From Ariolimax columbianus (taxonomy: Eukaryota > Mollusca > Gastropoda > Stylommatophora > Arionidae), in NCBI GenBank assembly GCA_036924085.1, contig JAVGWX010000005.1, positions 82,202,666 to 82,266,665 on the forward strand: a DNA stretch of 64,000 nucleotides, in the 5' to 3' direction. A model generated the notes under the pieces. That model was not told the origin of the DNA and searched no databases. It saw only the letters and a list, made by a program, of their open reading frames with translations. Positions within the stretch are counted from its first letter, which is position 1. Each line of letters begins with the position of its first letter. A program made the translations under genes and the position numbers. Of this stretch, positions 11,878 to 22,650 are shown piece after piece.

Positions 11878-12908
11878 AATAGCCAAAGCAAAGATGAGCG
11901 AAGACCCTATGAACACCATAACACCAAAGCCCATCCCTACTGTACGCAAACCCACATGGAAGCAGTATATCATTCCGGAGGTGGTAGAACATTTACCAGG
12001 TATTGGACACAAGAGCAGCCAGACTGAAAAAGAAAGAAGAGACATAACCCTATGGTACATAGCGGAAAACTACCCAAGCATGGACTGGACCTATGCATAC
12101 ACCGACGGTTCTGTAACAAGCACAACACAGAATGGAGGGGGAGGGTTATTCCTGAGCCTAACAAATGGTAGAAAATAACACTGTCAGTGGCAACTGGAAA
12201 ATTCTCAAGCAATTTCAGAGGGGAGGCAGAGGCTCTGAAGGCTGTAGTAAGAGCAATGCTGACAGGCGAAAGCAATGAAAGTCAGATAGTCCTGTTTACA
12301 GATGCCCTGGCCGTGGTTACAGCACTAAAAAGCCAGAAAAATACTGAACTTAATGATTTAAGAGCAGTACTCTGTCAACTATGCCAGCAGTCCGCACCAA
12401 AAAGAGTAGTGGTAAAGTGGGTTCATCCCACTGTAACATCCAAGGCAGCGAGGAGGCAGACAGACTGGTAAAAAAAAGGTGCATACTACCACGACCAGAT
12501 TCTAGTGTGACCTACGAAGAGTTCAAAAGGTTTATTAGGGCCACAGATACATGGCCAAATGGGAAACTGAACATACTGGCTACACAAAAAATGATGCCTA
12601 CTACCAGTTGAACAGAAGAGAGCAGGTCGTGGTCTTCAGACTCCGCACAGGCCACAACAGACTGAGGTATCATCTATTCAATAAACTGAAGATAGGTGGC
12701 ACTGACAAATGCACCTGTGGTACAGGGAAAATGACGGTGAACATCTGCTGCAAAATTGCCCGACATACGAGGACCAGAGAAAGCACATGTGGCCATCACC
12801 AGTGGCAACACTAGACAAGCTCTATGGCAGTGTCGACAGCCTCAGGATGACAGCTGCTTTCTTCGAACAAATTCAAGTTGACGTCTGACAGCGTACGAAG
12901 AAGAAGAA
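11878..12908 (+). pseudogene. I-group LINE copy A, 5'-truncated (RNase H and C-terminal end)
   Basis: Contains only the last part of the LINE polyprotein: a linker (PTVRKPTW), the RNase H domain and the C-terminal Cys/His segment. Visible RNase H residues are YTDGSV (about 12094-12111), a Glu in the EAEAL block (about 12222-12236) and Asp in TDALAV. Near 12420 the sequence shifts frame and the usual VPSHCN motif is broken. The C-terminal segment keeps HNRLRYHLF and the CTCGTG cysteines, then shifts frame again near 12740. The stop TGA at 12886-12888 is followed by only 8 nt and then (GAA)n. Bounded by a 16-bp target duplication. Copy A belongs to the 3'-end subtype ending GTTGACGTCTGACAGCG. 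Confidence 0.9.
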
Positions 12909-12924
12909 GTTGAGCTGCAAGAGA
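12909..12924. other. Target-site duplication of LINE copy A (right)
   Basis: Right-hand partner of the 16-bp direct repeat at 11862-11877, directly after the GAA tail. Confidence 0.85.
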
Positions 12925-12934
12925 TATCTAAGAG

Positions 12935-13282
12935 TTGTTGTTGTTCCGAATGCCCACAATGAGTAGGTTCACTCTTTTGTATGCCCTGAAAAGGACGTTA
13001 CGTGACCGGTTGCAGTAGTTTTCCTCAGATACCGAGCGTGCTAGTGAAGATGGACCGGTGTACTCCAGATGGATGTGCTATGCTTGGCTTCATCTGCGTG
13101 TCGCTCACTACTACGGGGATCACGTCGCTTCCTCACCTTGTTAGCTAGGCTATCATGAAAACAGCCCGTTTACAGGGAGAGCTGCGAGGAAGCCGAGGTG
13201 AAGGTATTGGCAAGTATATTTCGCCTGACTCTGACTAACAAGCCTGAACAGTATATTTTGCCTGACCAGACGTTAGTCTTCC
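12935..13282 (-). repeat. SINE-like retroposon S4 with two VNTR units
   Basis: Read on the minus strand: a 5' end carrying GAGGAAGACTAACGTCTGG (13263-13281), two GTCAGG.. minisatellite units (about 13215-13262), the conserved body, and a CAA-type tail at 12935-12946. The same 5' block occurs at the start of copy S6 (52653-52672), so the minisatellite lies inside the element. The insertion lies immediately downstream of LINE copy A. A possible short imperfect target duplication (TCTAAGAG and TCTTAGAG) is not convincing. Confidence 0.8.
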
Positions 13283-13289
13283 TCTTCTG

Positions 13290-14360
13290 ATCTCTTAGAG
13301 AGTTGCTGTAAATAATTTTGGAGAGATGGTGTCGTGCCTTGCTACCAGAATATATACTGAACGATAGAATAACGCCAGGTTCGTGTATTTAGTATGTCGA
13401 TTCTGCTGGCAAAAGCTAGTTATTATTCTTCTTCTTCGATTAACTGATGCTATACTTCTAGTCCGGTGAGGTTCGTTATGGAGTGCATTACAGGTTTTCA
13501 CCGGTCTCGCACAGCTTTTCGAGCACGGTGCGGAAGTCATGCAGGATGTGTTGTGATGTTTGCTTGCAAGCCCCGCAATAGTATGTGGCGGTGTCTCTAA
13601 GACCCAATATGTAGATGTGGGACTTGAGTCTGCGCTGTCCCGTTCTGGGTAAAAAGGTTTGTGCCTGTCCATCTCTACCTTAGTTTGCCTAAGCTGTCAT
13701 TTTTCTGGCTTGCATTCTTTGTGCAGGGCCCTCCCTTCCATCTTCAACGATCGTTTGATGAGTGTCATCTTTATAACTCTGAGGATGGAGAGTATATTTG
13801 CCACCACTTCCGGCTTTTTTCGAGCTAATCTTCTTTCTTGTTTCTGAGGATGCCACAGTGGACAGGAATCCAGTGAAGGACTAGATCTCGTTGTTGATAC
13901 AACAAATATATCTCATATTTTATTTCGTGTGAGATTCTCTTTTGTTTTGGGCTTCAGAGGGCTTGAAGTACGCTCCTGGATTATGTTAAAATGATCGTTT
14001 TTCCTGTAGTTGTGTTTTGGCTGATAAGAACCTGGGATACAGCATGTACAGCTGTTGCGTTGGCTGTGAAATTGGTACAGGTCTATCCTGTTCGTAATGA
14101 GTGATTTTCTATGTTGCCGTTTCAGTTGGTGATGTAGATTCCACTGCCTTCCCTTTTTTGCTTACCAAGGTTGATCCATATGTGTACACACGTGTCCAGA
14201 AGTTGATAGGGTACTGCCATAGGGCTGCCACCTGTACGGTGTCGGTATGGTTTGAAAAAAAGATCTAGACCCTTTCTGGTACATATTTACACATCAGCTT
14301 GGCCTAGGCGTAATACGTCCGTTTCACAATCCAAACGTACTGAAACGATCTCCCCGTGTC
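13290..14360 (-). pseudogene. Decayed RNase H-bearing LINE, different family
   Basis: Translating the minus strand in shifting frames gives RNase H-like blocks: VYTYGST near 14170-14190 (the usual catalytic Asp replaced by Tyr) and VLHWIPVHCGIL near 13850-13880. These are followed by a C-terminal block with RSHIYILGLRDT-like sequence and Cys residues near 13560-13620. This is the I-group layout but clearly not the same subfamily as copies A-G. Several stops and frameshifts show it is long dead. Boundaries are approximate. Confidence 0.6.
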
Positions 14361-14531
14361 CAATTTGGCAGACACGCAGTTTTTTTCTCTCTCGGTACAA
14401 TCATTTCTTCGAGTACGGAAACTAATGGTAATCTACAGTACCGCACACCTGCCACAAACCTTATAACAGCGACGTAGATATAGATAACTACATTTGTAAA
14501 TTACTTTTTTGGTTTTTCCGCATCTTTATAA

Positions 14532-14742
14532 TATGTGTGTGTGTGTGTATGTTTGTGTGTGTTTGTGTGTATGCGTGTGTTTGTGTATGCGTGTGTTTGT
14601 GTATGTTTGTGTGTGTGTTTGTGTATGTTTGTGTGTATGTGTTTGTGCGTGTGTTTGTGTGTGGGTGTTTGTGTGTGTTTATGTGTGTTTCTGTATGTTT
14701 GTTTGTGTATGTTCGTATGTGTTTGTGTGTGAAATAACGCTG
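14532..14742. repeat. GT-rich microsatellite
   Basis: Imperfect GTGTGTTTGTGTATG repeats. They give Cys/Val-rich frames on the plus strand and His/Thr-rich frames on the minus strand, none of them a gene. Confidence 0.95.
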
Positions 14743-16336
14743 AGCATTTCCTGTTTGGTCCACTCTATTTCACAACTGTCATGCCATAGCTCACATATTC
14801 CTCGCCACTTCCAGATATGACTTCCACATTAAACCGTCCATTTTTCATCATGTCTTATTTTTTGTTGACAATTGTTAGTTGTCGTTCGTTTTTTTCCCCT
14901 GGGGAAGACCAAGACCTTGAAGCCGTATCCTATGTCTCTCTTTGTTTGTGTCCTGATTGCTGTCACTGAGCCATACCTATATATGTTTTTTATGTACTTT
15001 TGGCCTTCAGTTCTCCCACAGCTTCCCTTTATTTGTGTCCGTCTACTAATTAAGGCGGGCTATGCTGATTCGTGGCTTCGTGAGGCACAACGTTCAGATC
15101 GGTGTACGCTGCTTTGTGACAAAATGATTGGATTCAGATCGTTTCCATATGCCAAGGACGTGTCAAGAACGAAAGCGAGCGTCAGGAATTTGGTCGGGTG
15201 GAAAGCTTATACAATACGTCTTTAGGGTAGTGACTGCATTGTTGCTCTGGTGTAGGGCGTAACTCACACCTCTAGGTGGGGCCAAGGCCTAAGTGAAGAT
15301 GGTGAAACCAGAACTCCTGAAGCCTTTTGATTTTCTAAGACGCTAACTTATCTATCATGTATAATTATTGTACTTCTTGTCAATTCGTCAGAATTATATG
15401 TGGTTACATCTCTTGATTCGCTAACATTAAATCTATTTCATCATTTAAACAAACCCCTACACACCGGGTTCGTAATCGCTTCGTCTTTGTTCACATTGAC
15501 TGGATGTATCTGGTATTTTTCTTGATATGACATCTTCTCCACGTACAGAAAGGATTGGCTTAACTACTCATTTCAAAACCGCCATAGTGGAGCACACAAA
15601 CAATGCACACACGTATCCATACACTGACCAAAACGTTCTGATATAACTTAAAAGACTACATTCTGAGGTTGAAAAGGCCATGCTTTCGCAAGTAAAATCC
15701 AGAAAATCAAACCTTTAACATAACCAAAATAGTATGATAACCAGCTTCAAATGAAATGTAGCAAAAAAGGTAAGTACTATACACAGCTTCCAATGCAATG
15801 TAATAAAAACGAAAGTTTTATCCCCAGCTTCCAACGGAATGTAATAAACATGTATTATACAAAGCTTCCAATGAAATTTAATAAACACGTAAGTATTCTA
15901 CCAAGCTTCCAATGAAATGTAATGAAAACGTAATCAGCAATTCGAAAATGAGAGAAGAGATTACATCCATCGCTCAATTTGTATGAGACGTAAATGGTGC
16001 CAGTCTTAAACATTTTGTATCAATACGGACCTCGATTTGTAAATCATGCCTCTCCAAAAAAGCTGATGGTCATAAAATAACTTACAAATTGTTCAATAAG
16101 AACCTTTAACTGAATGTCGCAATGCAAAAAGTATCCACCGAGGTACCTATGGGATCAAAGAATACATCGTTTTGGTGGAGACAAGACAAGATGATAGGAA
16201 ACAGAAATGGACTACGAGAATTAAACGCAGAATAAATAAGTCCACAGTGTATTTCTTATGTTCATTGATTCCTTTACGACGTTCTTCACTCTCAACGATC
16301 ATGCTTTGGTTTCAGATGCACGTTCCGAACGTGTTG
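14743..16336. other. No recognisable gene; short tandem repeat at 15735-15935
   Basis: An open frame at 14872-15225 (117 codons) shows no family resemblance. Between about 15735 and 15935 four diverged units share AGCTTCCAATG(A/C)AATGTAAT at about 45-55 bp spacing. The rest is unassigned. Confidence 0.5.
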
Positions 16337-16795
16337 TGAAGTGGTCTTCGGCATGTAACACCTGACCTTGCATATAAGTAGTGCCTTGATCTATATGTAG
16401 CACCTGGTCATGACAGAAAGTTATGTCTTGTTTGTATGTAACACCTGACCTTGCATATAAGTAGTGCATTGGTCTATATGTAGCACCTGGTCATGACGTA
16501 AAGTGGTGTCTTGTTTGTATGTAACACCTGACCTTGATTATAAGTGGTTCCTTAGTTTGTATGTTGCACCTGACCTTGACATTAAGTGGTCTTGATCCTA
16601 ATGGTGTACCTATTATTAACGACGCAATGTAGTGTCTTGGTCAGTATGTTACACTTGACTGTCACGTGAGACAGAATCTTTGTCAGTATGTTGCACCTGA
16701 TAGAATGATAGTGAAGTGAGATGAAGTCTTGGTCAGTGCTAGAATGATAGTGAAATGAGATGGAGTCTTGGTCAGTACGTTGCTCCTTTCTGTTT
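16337..16795. repeat. CAGTATGTTGCACCTGAC-type minisatellite, diverged
   Basis: About eleven units of about 40 bp with TATGTAACACCTGACCTTG, TATGTAGCACCTGGTCATG and, at the right end, GTCAGTATGTTGCACCTGA. It is the same motif family as the arrays at 862, 52689 and 55085. I see no SINE body next to it. Confidence 0.8.
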
Positions 16796-16996
16796 CTTAT
16801 CAATATCACAAACAGTAATATAATAATATGAAGTCAAAATATCAGACTGGAGTAGCAATAGTGTTCTATTTTGTTATGTGTATTCTTCCTTGTATCTGTC
16901 CTTGACCTGTCTTATAATATAATTTTAAAAGTCTGCAAATCTAAAATAGGTGACTCATGGCCTACATTAGATGTGGATGAGCCACTCGCTATCTAT

Positions 16997-17001
16997 ATTT
17001 A
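16997..17001. other. Target-site duplication of LTR element (left)
   Basis: ATTTA immediately before LTR 1 is repeated as ATTTA at 22646-22650. If the LTRs are taken as TG..CA, the duplication is the 4-bp TTTA (16998-17001 and 22647-22650). Confidence 0.8.
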
Positions 17002-18015
17002 TGTAGCAGATCCCACTGTTTGCCTTGGCCGTGATCTAACTTAGAACATTCTCACACTCATCCACATCATCTTGACCATACTCAGTAAATGACATATCAC
17101 ACAGCAGGTGGCATATTTATTATATCATACTCATATCATAGAATGAGTAGAGAAATTACAAACACAATATAATACATATCTTAACTAAACATTCAACTAA
17201 AACGGGAATTGTAAGCATTAGCTATTGATGGAATTCCCAACTATCTAAAAAACCCAGTTCTATTGCCTTGCAATTACATCACACACACATCGCCTTAACT
17301 GCGTCTTCAACACACCTTATCAAATACTCTTCCTCACTGAAATCCCCTCAGGCGGGACATCACACACACATCGCCTTAACTGCGTCTTCAACACACCTTA
17401 TCAAATACTCTTCCTCACTGAAATCCCCTCAGGCGGGCGATCTCGACATAACTCGTTCACAATGTGTCCTTGCTTACAAACACACTTTCAGATTATTCAT
17501 TAATGTAAAACTCACACACCTATTTGAGCGATCCTGTTCTATCACTAAACATTCGTCCAACCGTCTATCAATCGCTCCTCTATCTAAAGTCGGTGAGTTA
17601 AACACACTTTCTACATTCAGTCTCTCTCTCTCTCCAGCCTCTCTCTATCTAGCCTCTCTCTCTCTCCAGCCTCCCTCGAGCTAAACTTTGTCTCGAGTTA
17701 TATATCCTCAAGCAAGGCCAGAGCTTGACCAATCGATCTCAGGTATGGTCATCTTCAATTCCAATTGGAACGAAACACTTTGCACACCTGTCACTCATAC
17801 TCTCGCAGCAAGCCCCGTTGCCAATTTCGTCTGTCAATCAATCTCCCCCTTCCAAAATCGGAAGGCCAGTGGTCAGTTTCTACCTGTCCACATTCCTTAA
17901 CCCAACTCTGTTCTTTGCTGAGACAGTGAGTGACCTTGACATGCATTCATGTAGCTTTAAGCTTTAACATGTTCAGGCATCCTAAACTCCCCTTGCTCCG
18001 GCGGGAACTGTTACA
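17002..18015 (-). repeat. 3' LTR (in element orientation)
   Basis: 1014 bp, TG..CA ends. Contains an 81-bp direct duplication (17277-17438) and CT-rich TCTCTCTC blocks near 17623-17665. The same internal duplication is present in the other LTR, so it predates insertion. Confidence 0.93.
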
Positions 18016-18028
18016 TTACCTCCCTAAA
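18016..18028 (-). other. Polypurine-tract candidate
   Basis: Minus-strand TTTAGGGAGGTAA directly abuts the 3' LTR, where a plus-strand primer tract is expected. It supports the minus orientation of the element. Confidence 0.6.
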
Positions 18029-19765
18029 CTACAGACCGAAACATGGATGGTCATTTTTTTCATCTGGCAAATGACCACCATTTTCGTCTCTACTATCCAA
18101 AATGTAAACACTACTCCTGTTTACAACTTCACTCACATCGTACATGCATAAAAAGACATGTCATTTGATACATATAAACTTTTTGTAATACATACACAAT
18201 CAATACAAGCAGAAGAAAAACACTGTGGCTGGGCGTTTTTACAACACAAACCACCACTTTTACATCGTTTTGCAGTCAAATACACCAAAGTCTGTCCCTG
18301 CGGGACCTTGAACTCATCAAAACAGAAACACCTTAAGGAATTCTCCTTACTCATTTGAGGTCAACATACCTCGCCCTGTTTCCCGTGCCTTCCTCTAAGG
18401 ACACGAACCTTCATTGTTACACTCGACCAGTTCAGGTCAATTTTCTCAGGCGGTCTCATTACACGCCTGGCCGACGATTCACTTCATACTAACTCCTGTG
18501 AGGCCACGAACTTACGTGGGTTATCCTCAGGCTAGTTATCATTGTCTCTCTTGACAGCTATCCCCTCTCAAAGAAAACAGGAAAATTCTTTATGTTTCCC
18601 ACAAAAACGATATTTGACAACATATGTCATAGTCAATATTAAAACTTCTGATCAATGTAGTCTTCTCTGCAAAGACTCCACATACATGTGATTCTGGAAC
18701 TCGTGGTGACTTGTGCTTGCGGAGGCCTACAGTCTGGATGAGATATACTGCTCTGTAGATCACCTAAATAACCTGTATCAAATACCTGTAAACATGATGA
18801 TTCAACAACAACAAAAAAAACAACAACAAAATAAAGAAAAATTCAATGCATACTATATCGACCATACAACCCACTAAAAATGCAAGTAATACCATTAGTC
18901 AAAACCCAAACACCAAATGCAAATGTCAAAATATTTGCACACAAAAACATGATCAAATGCCATCAACCTTCACTCCTGCTCGTGCCCCACAGATGAGCAC
19001 CTGTTAATGCCCCCTTCAAAAGATACTAAACTATGACTAAGTTCTAACTTAATCAGGTACTAAACTATGTCCCTAAACTATGACTAAGTTGTAACTTAAT
19101 CAGATACTAAACTATGTCACTAAACTATGACTAAGTTCTAATTTAATCAGATACTAAACTATGTCACTAAATCAGATACTAAACTATGTCACTAAACTAT
19201 GACTAAGTTCTAACTTAATCAGATACTAAACTATGTCTGAGTCAAAAGTCAAAAACCGAATCGTCCACCTGTCGAATTACGTCATGCTGTAACCCTACTA
19301 GTCCAGGTGCAGTCTTTGTCCCGAGGAATCAAAACCGAGTGTTGTGATCTAACTAATTCACCGCTATTTCCCCAAATTCTCCGCATCAAAGCTACCTGGT
19401 CAGATATTAACCGAAACATCACGTCCACGTGTTACCCTGCGTCGCATAATCATTACCTGGCGCATCCAGCTATCCTGCGTCTCTTGTCCGTTCTGTCCGT
19501 TTCTCTGGTCGGAAATGTCCCTTTGATCTCGGTCAGTCTTCGCTTCAGACTGACCGTCCGCTCATTGTCTGGCGTGTACTTCAGACAACGAATTCAAAGG
19601 AATTTTTAACATCTGGTCATTCCTCCTTCTCTATACCCTACCCCCTAATTATCCAAATCTCCGTTTCCCAAGGATAACGGTAGATGAAACAAATTTTATG
19701 CAAATGCATACATTAACTGGAGTTTCACATGATAGCCCATGTGTGTGTAAGTACTCCACACGACT
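18029..19765. other. Non-coding interior of LTR element, with 47-bp tandem repeat
   Basis: Lies between the gag-like gene and the 3' LTR, where pol would be expected in an autonomous element. No RT, RNase H or integrase motif is visible in any frame. At 19025-19236 there are about four units of a 47-bp repeat containing AAACTATGACTAAGTTCTAA, some shortened. Confidence 0.7.
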
Positions 19766-21325
19766 TTACCTAATTCCATTTCTGATTTCCATGTTTTTGG
19801 CTAGCGTCAGTAAACATTGCATCAACCGTTCCTTATCACTACTGCTTATTTTAACCAGACTATGCGCTGCCCCATCAGCTGTCTCTGATTGCTGCGCGAT
19901 TTCCTCCTGTAAAACGCCCATCGTCTGGTCTGTTTGTTTCTCGGTTGGTTGGTTCGTACCTACCGGTTCTCTGGTAGTGTTACGTACACTTACATCGTCC
20001 GCTACTTCAGCCTTCCGTCCATCTGTATTCACTATTTGTGGGAAAGACCTTTCACACTGTTCGTTTGACTGTTGGCTTATCTCGAACTGAGATCTTTTCA
20101 TCTTTGCTTCGATGACTGGTTCGCTGTCCTGGCTGTGGTTAACCTGTCTTTCCCTTTTCTTCGTTTTCCTTAGAAACTCTGTTCCTTCTTTGTTGGCTGC
20201 TGTTGGTGCGTCCGTTTCGCATTCCAACTGTGCGTCATTCCCACTTCCTTCCTCGGTGGCCGAAGGGTTGTCCCTTCTTTCGGTCTGTTCAACCACTTCT
20301 CCCGCATGGCTAGAACCTGGCTTGGGTGGGCACGAAACCATAGCTGGTCCTGCCACCATTCCTCCTCCTCTCCTTTCTTCTTTATCTGACGAATCTTTGA
20401 CTATTTCCTTGTTCAATTCTTCGTCGACTTTAACTAATGTTCTACCAGGCTTGACCACAAGTTCCTGGTAAACTTGGCTCCTTTCAGCACGCCCGACCAT
20501 GTTAATCGACGTAATACCCTCTTCCTGAATTCTCGGCCTACACTGTCCGATGCGGTAACATTTTATCTGGACCTCTGAGCGAACGTTTGTCTCGTTTGCA
20601 TTGCGTAACCTGCCCTCCGTCCCTAACTTTTCTGGATACACAAAACCTGTATCTCTTTCTTTCTGTCCATCCGCCTCGTGCTCAAAGTCTCTTTGATAGC
20701 TCCTGTTCTGCCTCTCCATCTGTAACCGTGCAAAAGGCCTCTTGTGGGCTAAGAATCTGCCCGATTCAAACTTCTGCCCAACCATTCCTCCTCCTCTCAC
20801 TTGACTTGGCCTCTGCACCTGGGTCAAACTCCAACCCTTTTCGCAACCTCTTCCCAGTCGTCCACACACGTCCGTCCTGAGATTTCCACCTCTGTCCCTC
20901 CACGGATCGGAATGTGGAAGTAGTACGGGCTTCCTACTCACTTTCCTACCACTCTGTCCCCTTCCACAATACTGGACCGTGTTTACTTCTGTGATTTCTT
21001 GATTTCTTCTCTCCTTCCTAGCTGGTTTGAAAGCTCCGTTTTCAAACTGTTCCAACAGCTGTCGCAGCTTCCATTGGAGGTCGTTTTCCTGTTTTTCCAG
21101 CCGAATAACTCTGCCTGTTAGTTCTCTTAGCTGGTTTTGTAGTTGATTTCTGTCCTCCCACTTATCGCTGACTGTAGCTCGTGCCATGAAAGGCTTGTTT
21201 TTGACAACCAGTCCTCCTCTTCTCCAGAAACTATTAATATTCCGAAGAATATTAGGGCATCCTATAGACAAATGTCCAAAAGCTAGACAATGATAACATT
21301 GTTTAACATTGTCCAACCTCGACAT
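19766..21325 (-). CDS. Gag-like CCHC zinc-knuckle protein of LTR element
   Basis: A 519-codon frame from the ATG at 21325; an upstream GTG at 21349 could extend it by eight codons. The N terminus carries one zinc knuckle, C10-x2-C13-x4-H18-x4-C23, the nucleic-acid-binding motif of retroelement Gag proteins. Residues about 58-95 (NQLQNQLRELTGRV and on) have Leu spacing of a coiled coil and could mediate assembly. The rest is Arg/Lys/Glu/Gln-rich, low in hydrophobics and probably disordered. No capsid-like fold, protease or RT is recognisable. Normally the knuckle follows the capsid at the C-terminal side of Gag, so its position at the very start is odd. Either the N-terminal capsid part has been lost, or an upstream exon supplies it, or this is a different kind of packaging protein. 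The frame is intact, which fits recent activity. Confidence 0.8.
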   Translation of the reverse strand: MSRLDNVKQCYHCLAFGHLSIGCPNILRNINSFWRRGGLVVKNKPFMARATVSDKWEDRNQLQNQLRELTGRVIRLEKQENDLQWKLRQLLEQFENGAFKPARKERRNQEITEVNTVQYCGRGQSGRKVSRKPVLLPHSDPWRDRGGNLRTDVCGRLGRGCEKGWSLTQVQRPSQVRGGGMVGQKFESGRFLAHKRPFARLQMERQNRSYQRDFEHEADGQKERDTGFVYPEKLGTEGRLRNANETNVRSEVQIKCYRIGQCRPRIQEEGITSINMVGRAERSQVYQELVVKPGRTLVKVDEELNKEIVKDSSDKEERRGGGMVAGPAMVSCPPKPGSSHAGEVVEQTERRDNPSATEEGSGNDAQLECETDAPTAANKEGTEFLRKTKKRERQVNHSQDSEPVIEAKMKRSQFEISQQSNEQCERSFPQIVNTDGRKAEVADDVSVRNTTREPVGTNQPTEKQTDQTMGVLQEEIAQQSETADGAAHSLVKISSSDKERLMQCLLTLAKNMEIRNGIR

Positions 21326-21598
21326 ATTGAATAAACCCGTCTGGCCCACCCAAAAAAATTATAAGACTGTCAAGTACGCACAAAGTCTTGTCAATAATAC
21401 AACAATGGGTGGAAGAAAAATGTCACACTTACCAGTCAGATGATTGGAAAAACTGTCTATGGTACTAACACTCTAACCACTAGCTACTCCTCTATTCCTA
21501 ACTACGCACACAAGTTATATATAACTGCGACACTTGTGTTAAACGTGCAAATCAAGATCTATAGCTACACACGCACTATATTTATAAATCTATAACTA

Positions 21599-21617
21599 TC
21601 CGTGGTCAACAGGCACC
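21599..21617 (-). other. Primer-binding-site candidate
   Basis: About 15 nt inside the 5' LTR the minus strand reads TGGTGCCTGTTGACCACGG. It begins with TGG, as expected for pairing with the CCA end of a tRNA primer. I cannot assign the tRNA. Confidence 0.45.
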
Positions 21618-21632
21618 AAAATAATAATAACG

Positions 21633-22646
21633 TGTAGCAGATCCCACTGTTTGCCTTGGCCGTGATCTAACTTAGAACATTCTCACACTCATCCACATCA
21701 TCTTGACCATACTCAGTAAATGACATATCACACAGCAGGTGGCATATTTATTATATCATACTCATATCATAGAATGAGTAGAGAAATTACAAACACAATA
21801 TAATACATATCTTAACTAAACATTCAACTAAAACGGGAATTGTAAGCATTAGCTATTGATGGAATTCCCAACTATCTAAAAAACCCAGTTCTATTGCCTT
21901 GCAATTACATCACACACACATCGCCTTAACTGCGTCTTCAACACACCTTATCAAATACTCTTCCTCACTGAAATCCCCTCAGGCGGGACATCACACACAC
22001 ATCGCCTTAACTGCGTCTTCAACACACCTTATCAAATACTCTTCCTCACTGAAATCCCCTCAGGCGGGCGATCTCGACATAACTCGTTCACAATGTGTCC
22101 TTGCTTACAAACACACTTTCAGATTATTCATTAATGTAAAACTCACACACCTATTTGAGCGATCCTGTTCTATCACTAAACATTCGTCCAACCGTCTATC
22201 AATCGCTCCTCTATCTAAAGTCGGTGAGTTAAACACACTATCTACATTCAGTCTCTCTCTCTCTCCAGCCTCTCTCTATCTAGCCTCTCTCTCTCTCCAG
22301 CCTCCCTCGAGCTAAACTTTGTCTCGAGTTATATATCCTCAAGCAAGGCCAGAGCTTGACCAATCGATCTCAGGTATGGTCATCTTCAATTCCAATTGGA
22401 ACGAAACACTTTGCACACCTGTCACTCATACTCTCGCAGCAAGCCCCGTTGCCAATTTCGTCTGTCAATCAATCTCCCCCTTCCAAAATCGGAAGGCCAG
22501 TGGTCAGTTTCTACCTGTCCACATTCCTTAACCCAACTCTGTTCTTTGCTGAGACAGTGAGTGACCTTGACATGCATTCATGTAGCTTTAAGCTTTAACA
22601 TGTTCAGGCATCCTAAACTCCCCTTGCTCCGGCGGGAACTGTTACA
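21633..22646 (-). repeat. 5' LTR (in element orientation)
   Basis: Partner of 17002-18015 with the same length and the same internal 81-bp duplication. The sole difference I noticed is CACTA here for CACTT at 17605-17609. Confidence 0.93.
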
Positions 22647-22650
22647 TTTA
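22646..22650. other. Target-site duplication of LTR element (right)
   Basis: ATTTA, matching 16997-17001. The first base overlaps the terminal A of the LTR, leaving TTTA as the strict 4-bp duplication. Confidence 0.8.

Larger units (their letters stand above)
17002..22646 (-). mobile_element. Young non-autonomous LTR retrotransposon, 5.65 kb
   Basis: Two direct repeats of exactly 1014 bp (17002-18015 and 21633-22646) start TGTAGCAG and end CTGTTACA, an 8-bp imperfect inverted end. They differ at one base that I noticed (17608-17610 region versus 22240) and are flanked by ATTTA. The minus-strand layout is 5' LTR (22646 to 21633), a TGG-starting primer-binding candidate (about 21617-21599), a single gag-like gene (21325 to 19766), about 1.7 kb of non-coding DNA, a purine tract TTTAGGGAGGTAA (18016-18028) and the 3' LTR. 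No reverse transcriptase, integrase or protease motif is present, so it must rely on another element. The near-identical LTRs indicate a recent insertion. Confidence 0.93.

Noticed and set aside
14872..15225. 117-codon open frame with hydrophobic N-terminal part
   Set aside because: Composition is T-rich and no family is recognisable. It could be chance.
19698..20880. Plus-strand open frames opposite the Gag-like gene
   Set aside because: They are shadows of the 519-codon minus-strand frame, which has the zinc knuckle and coiled coil.
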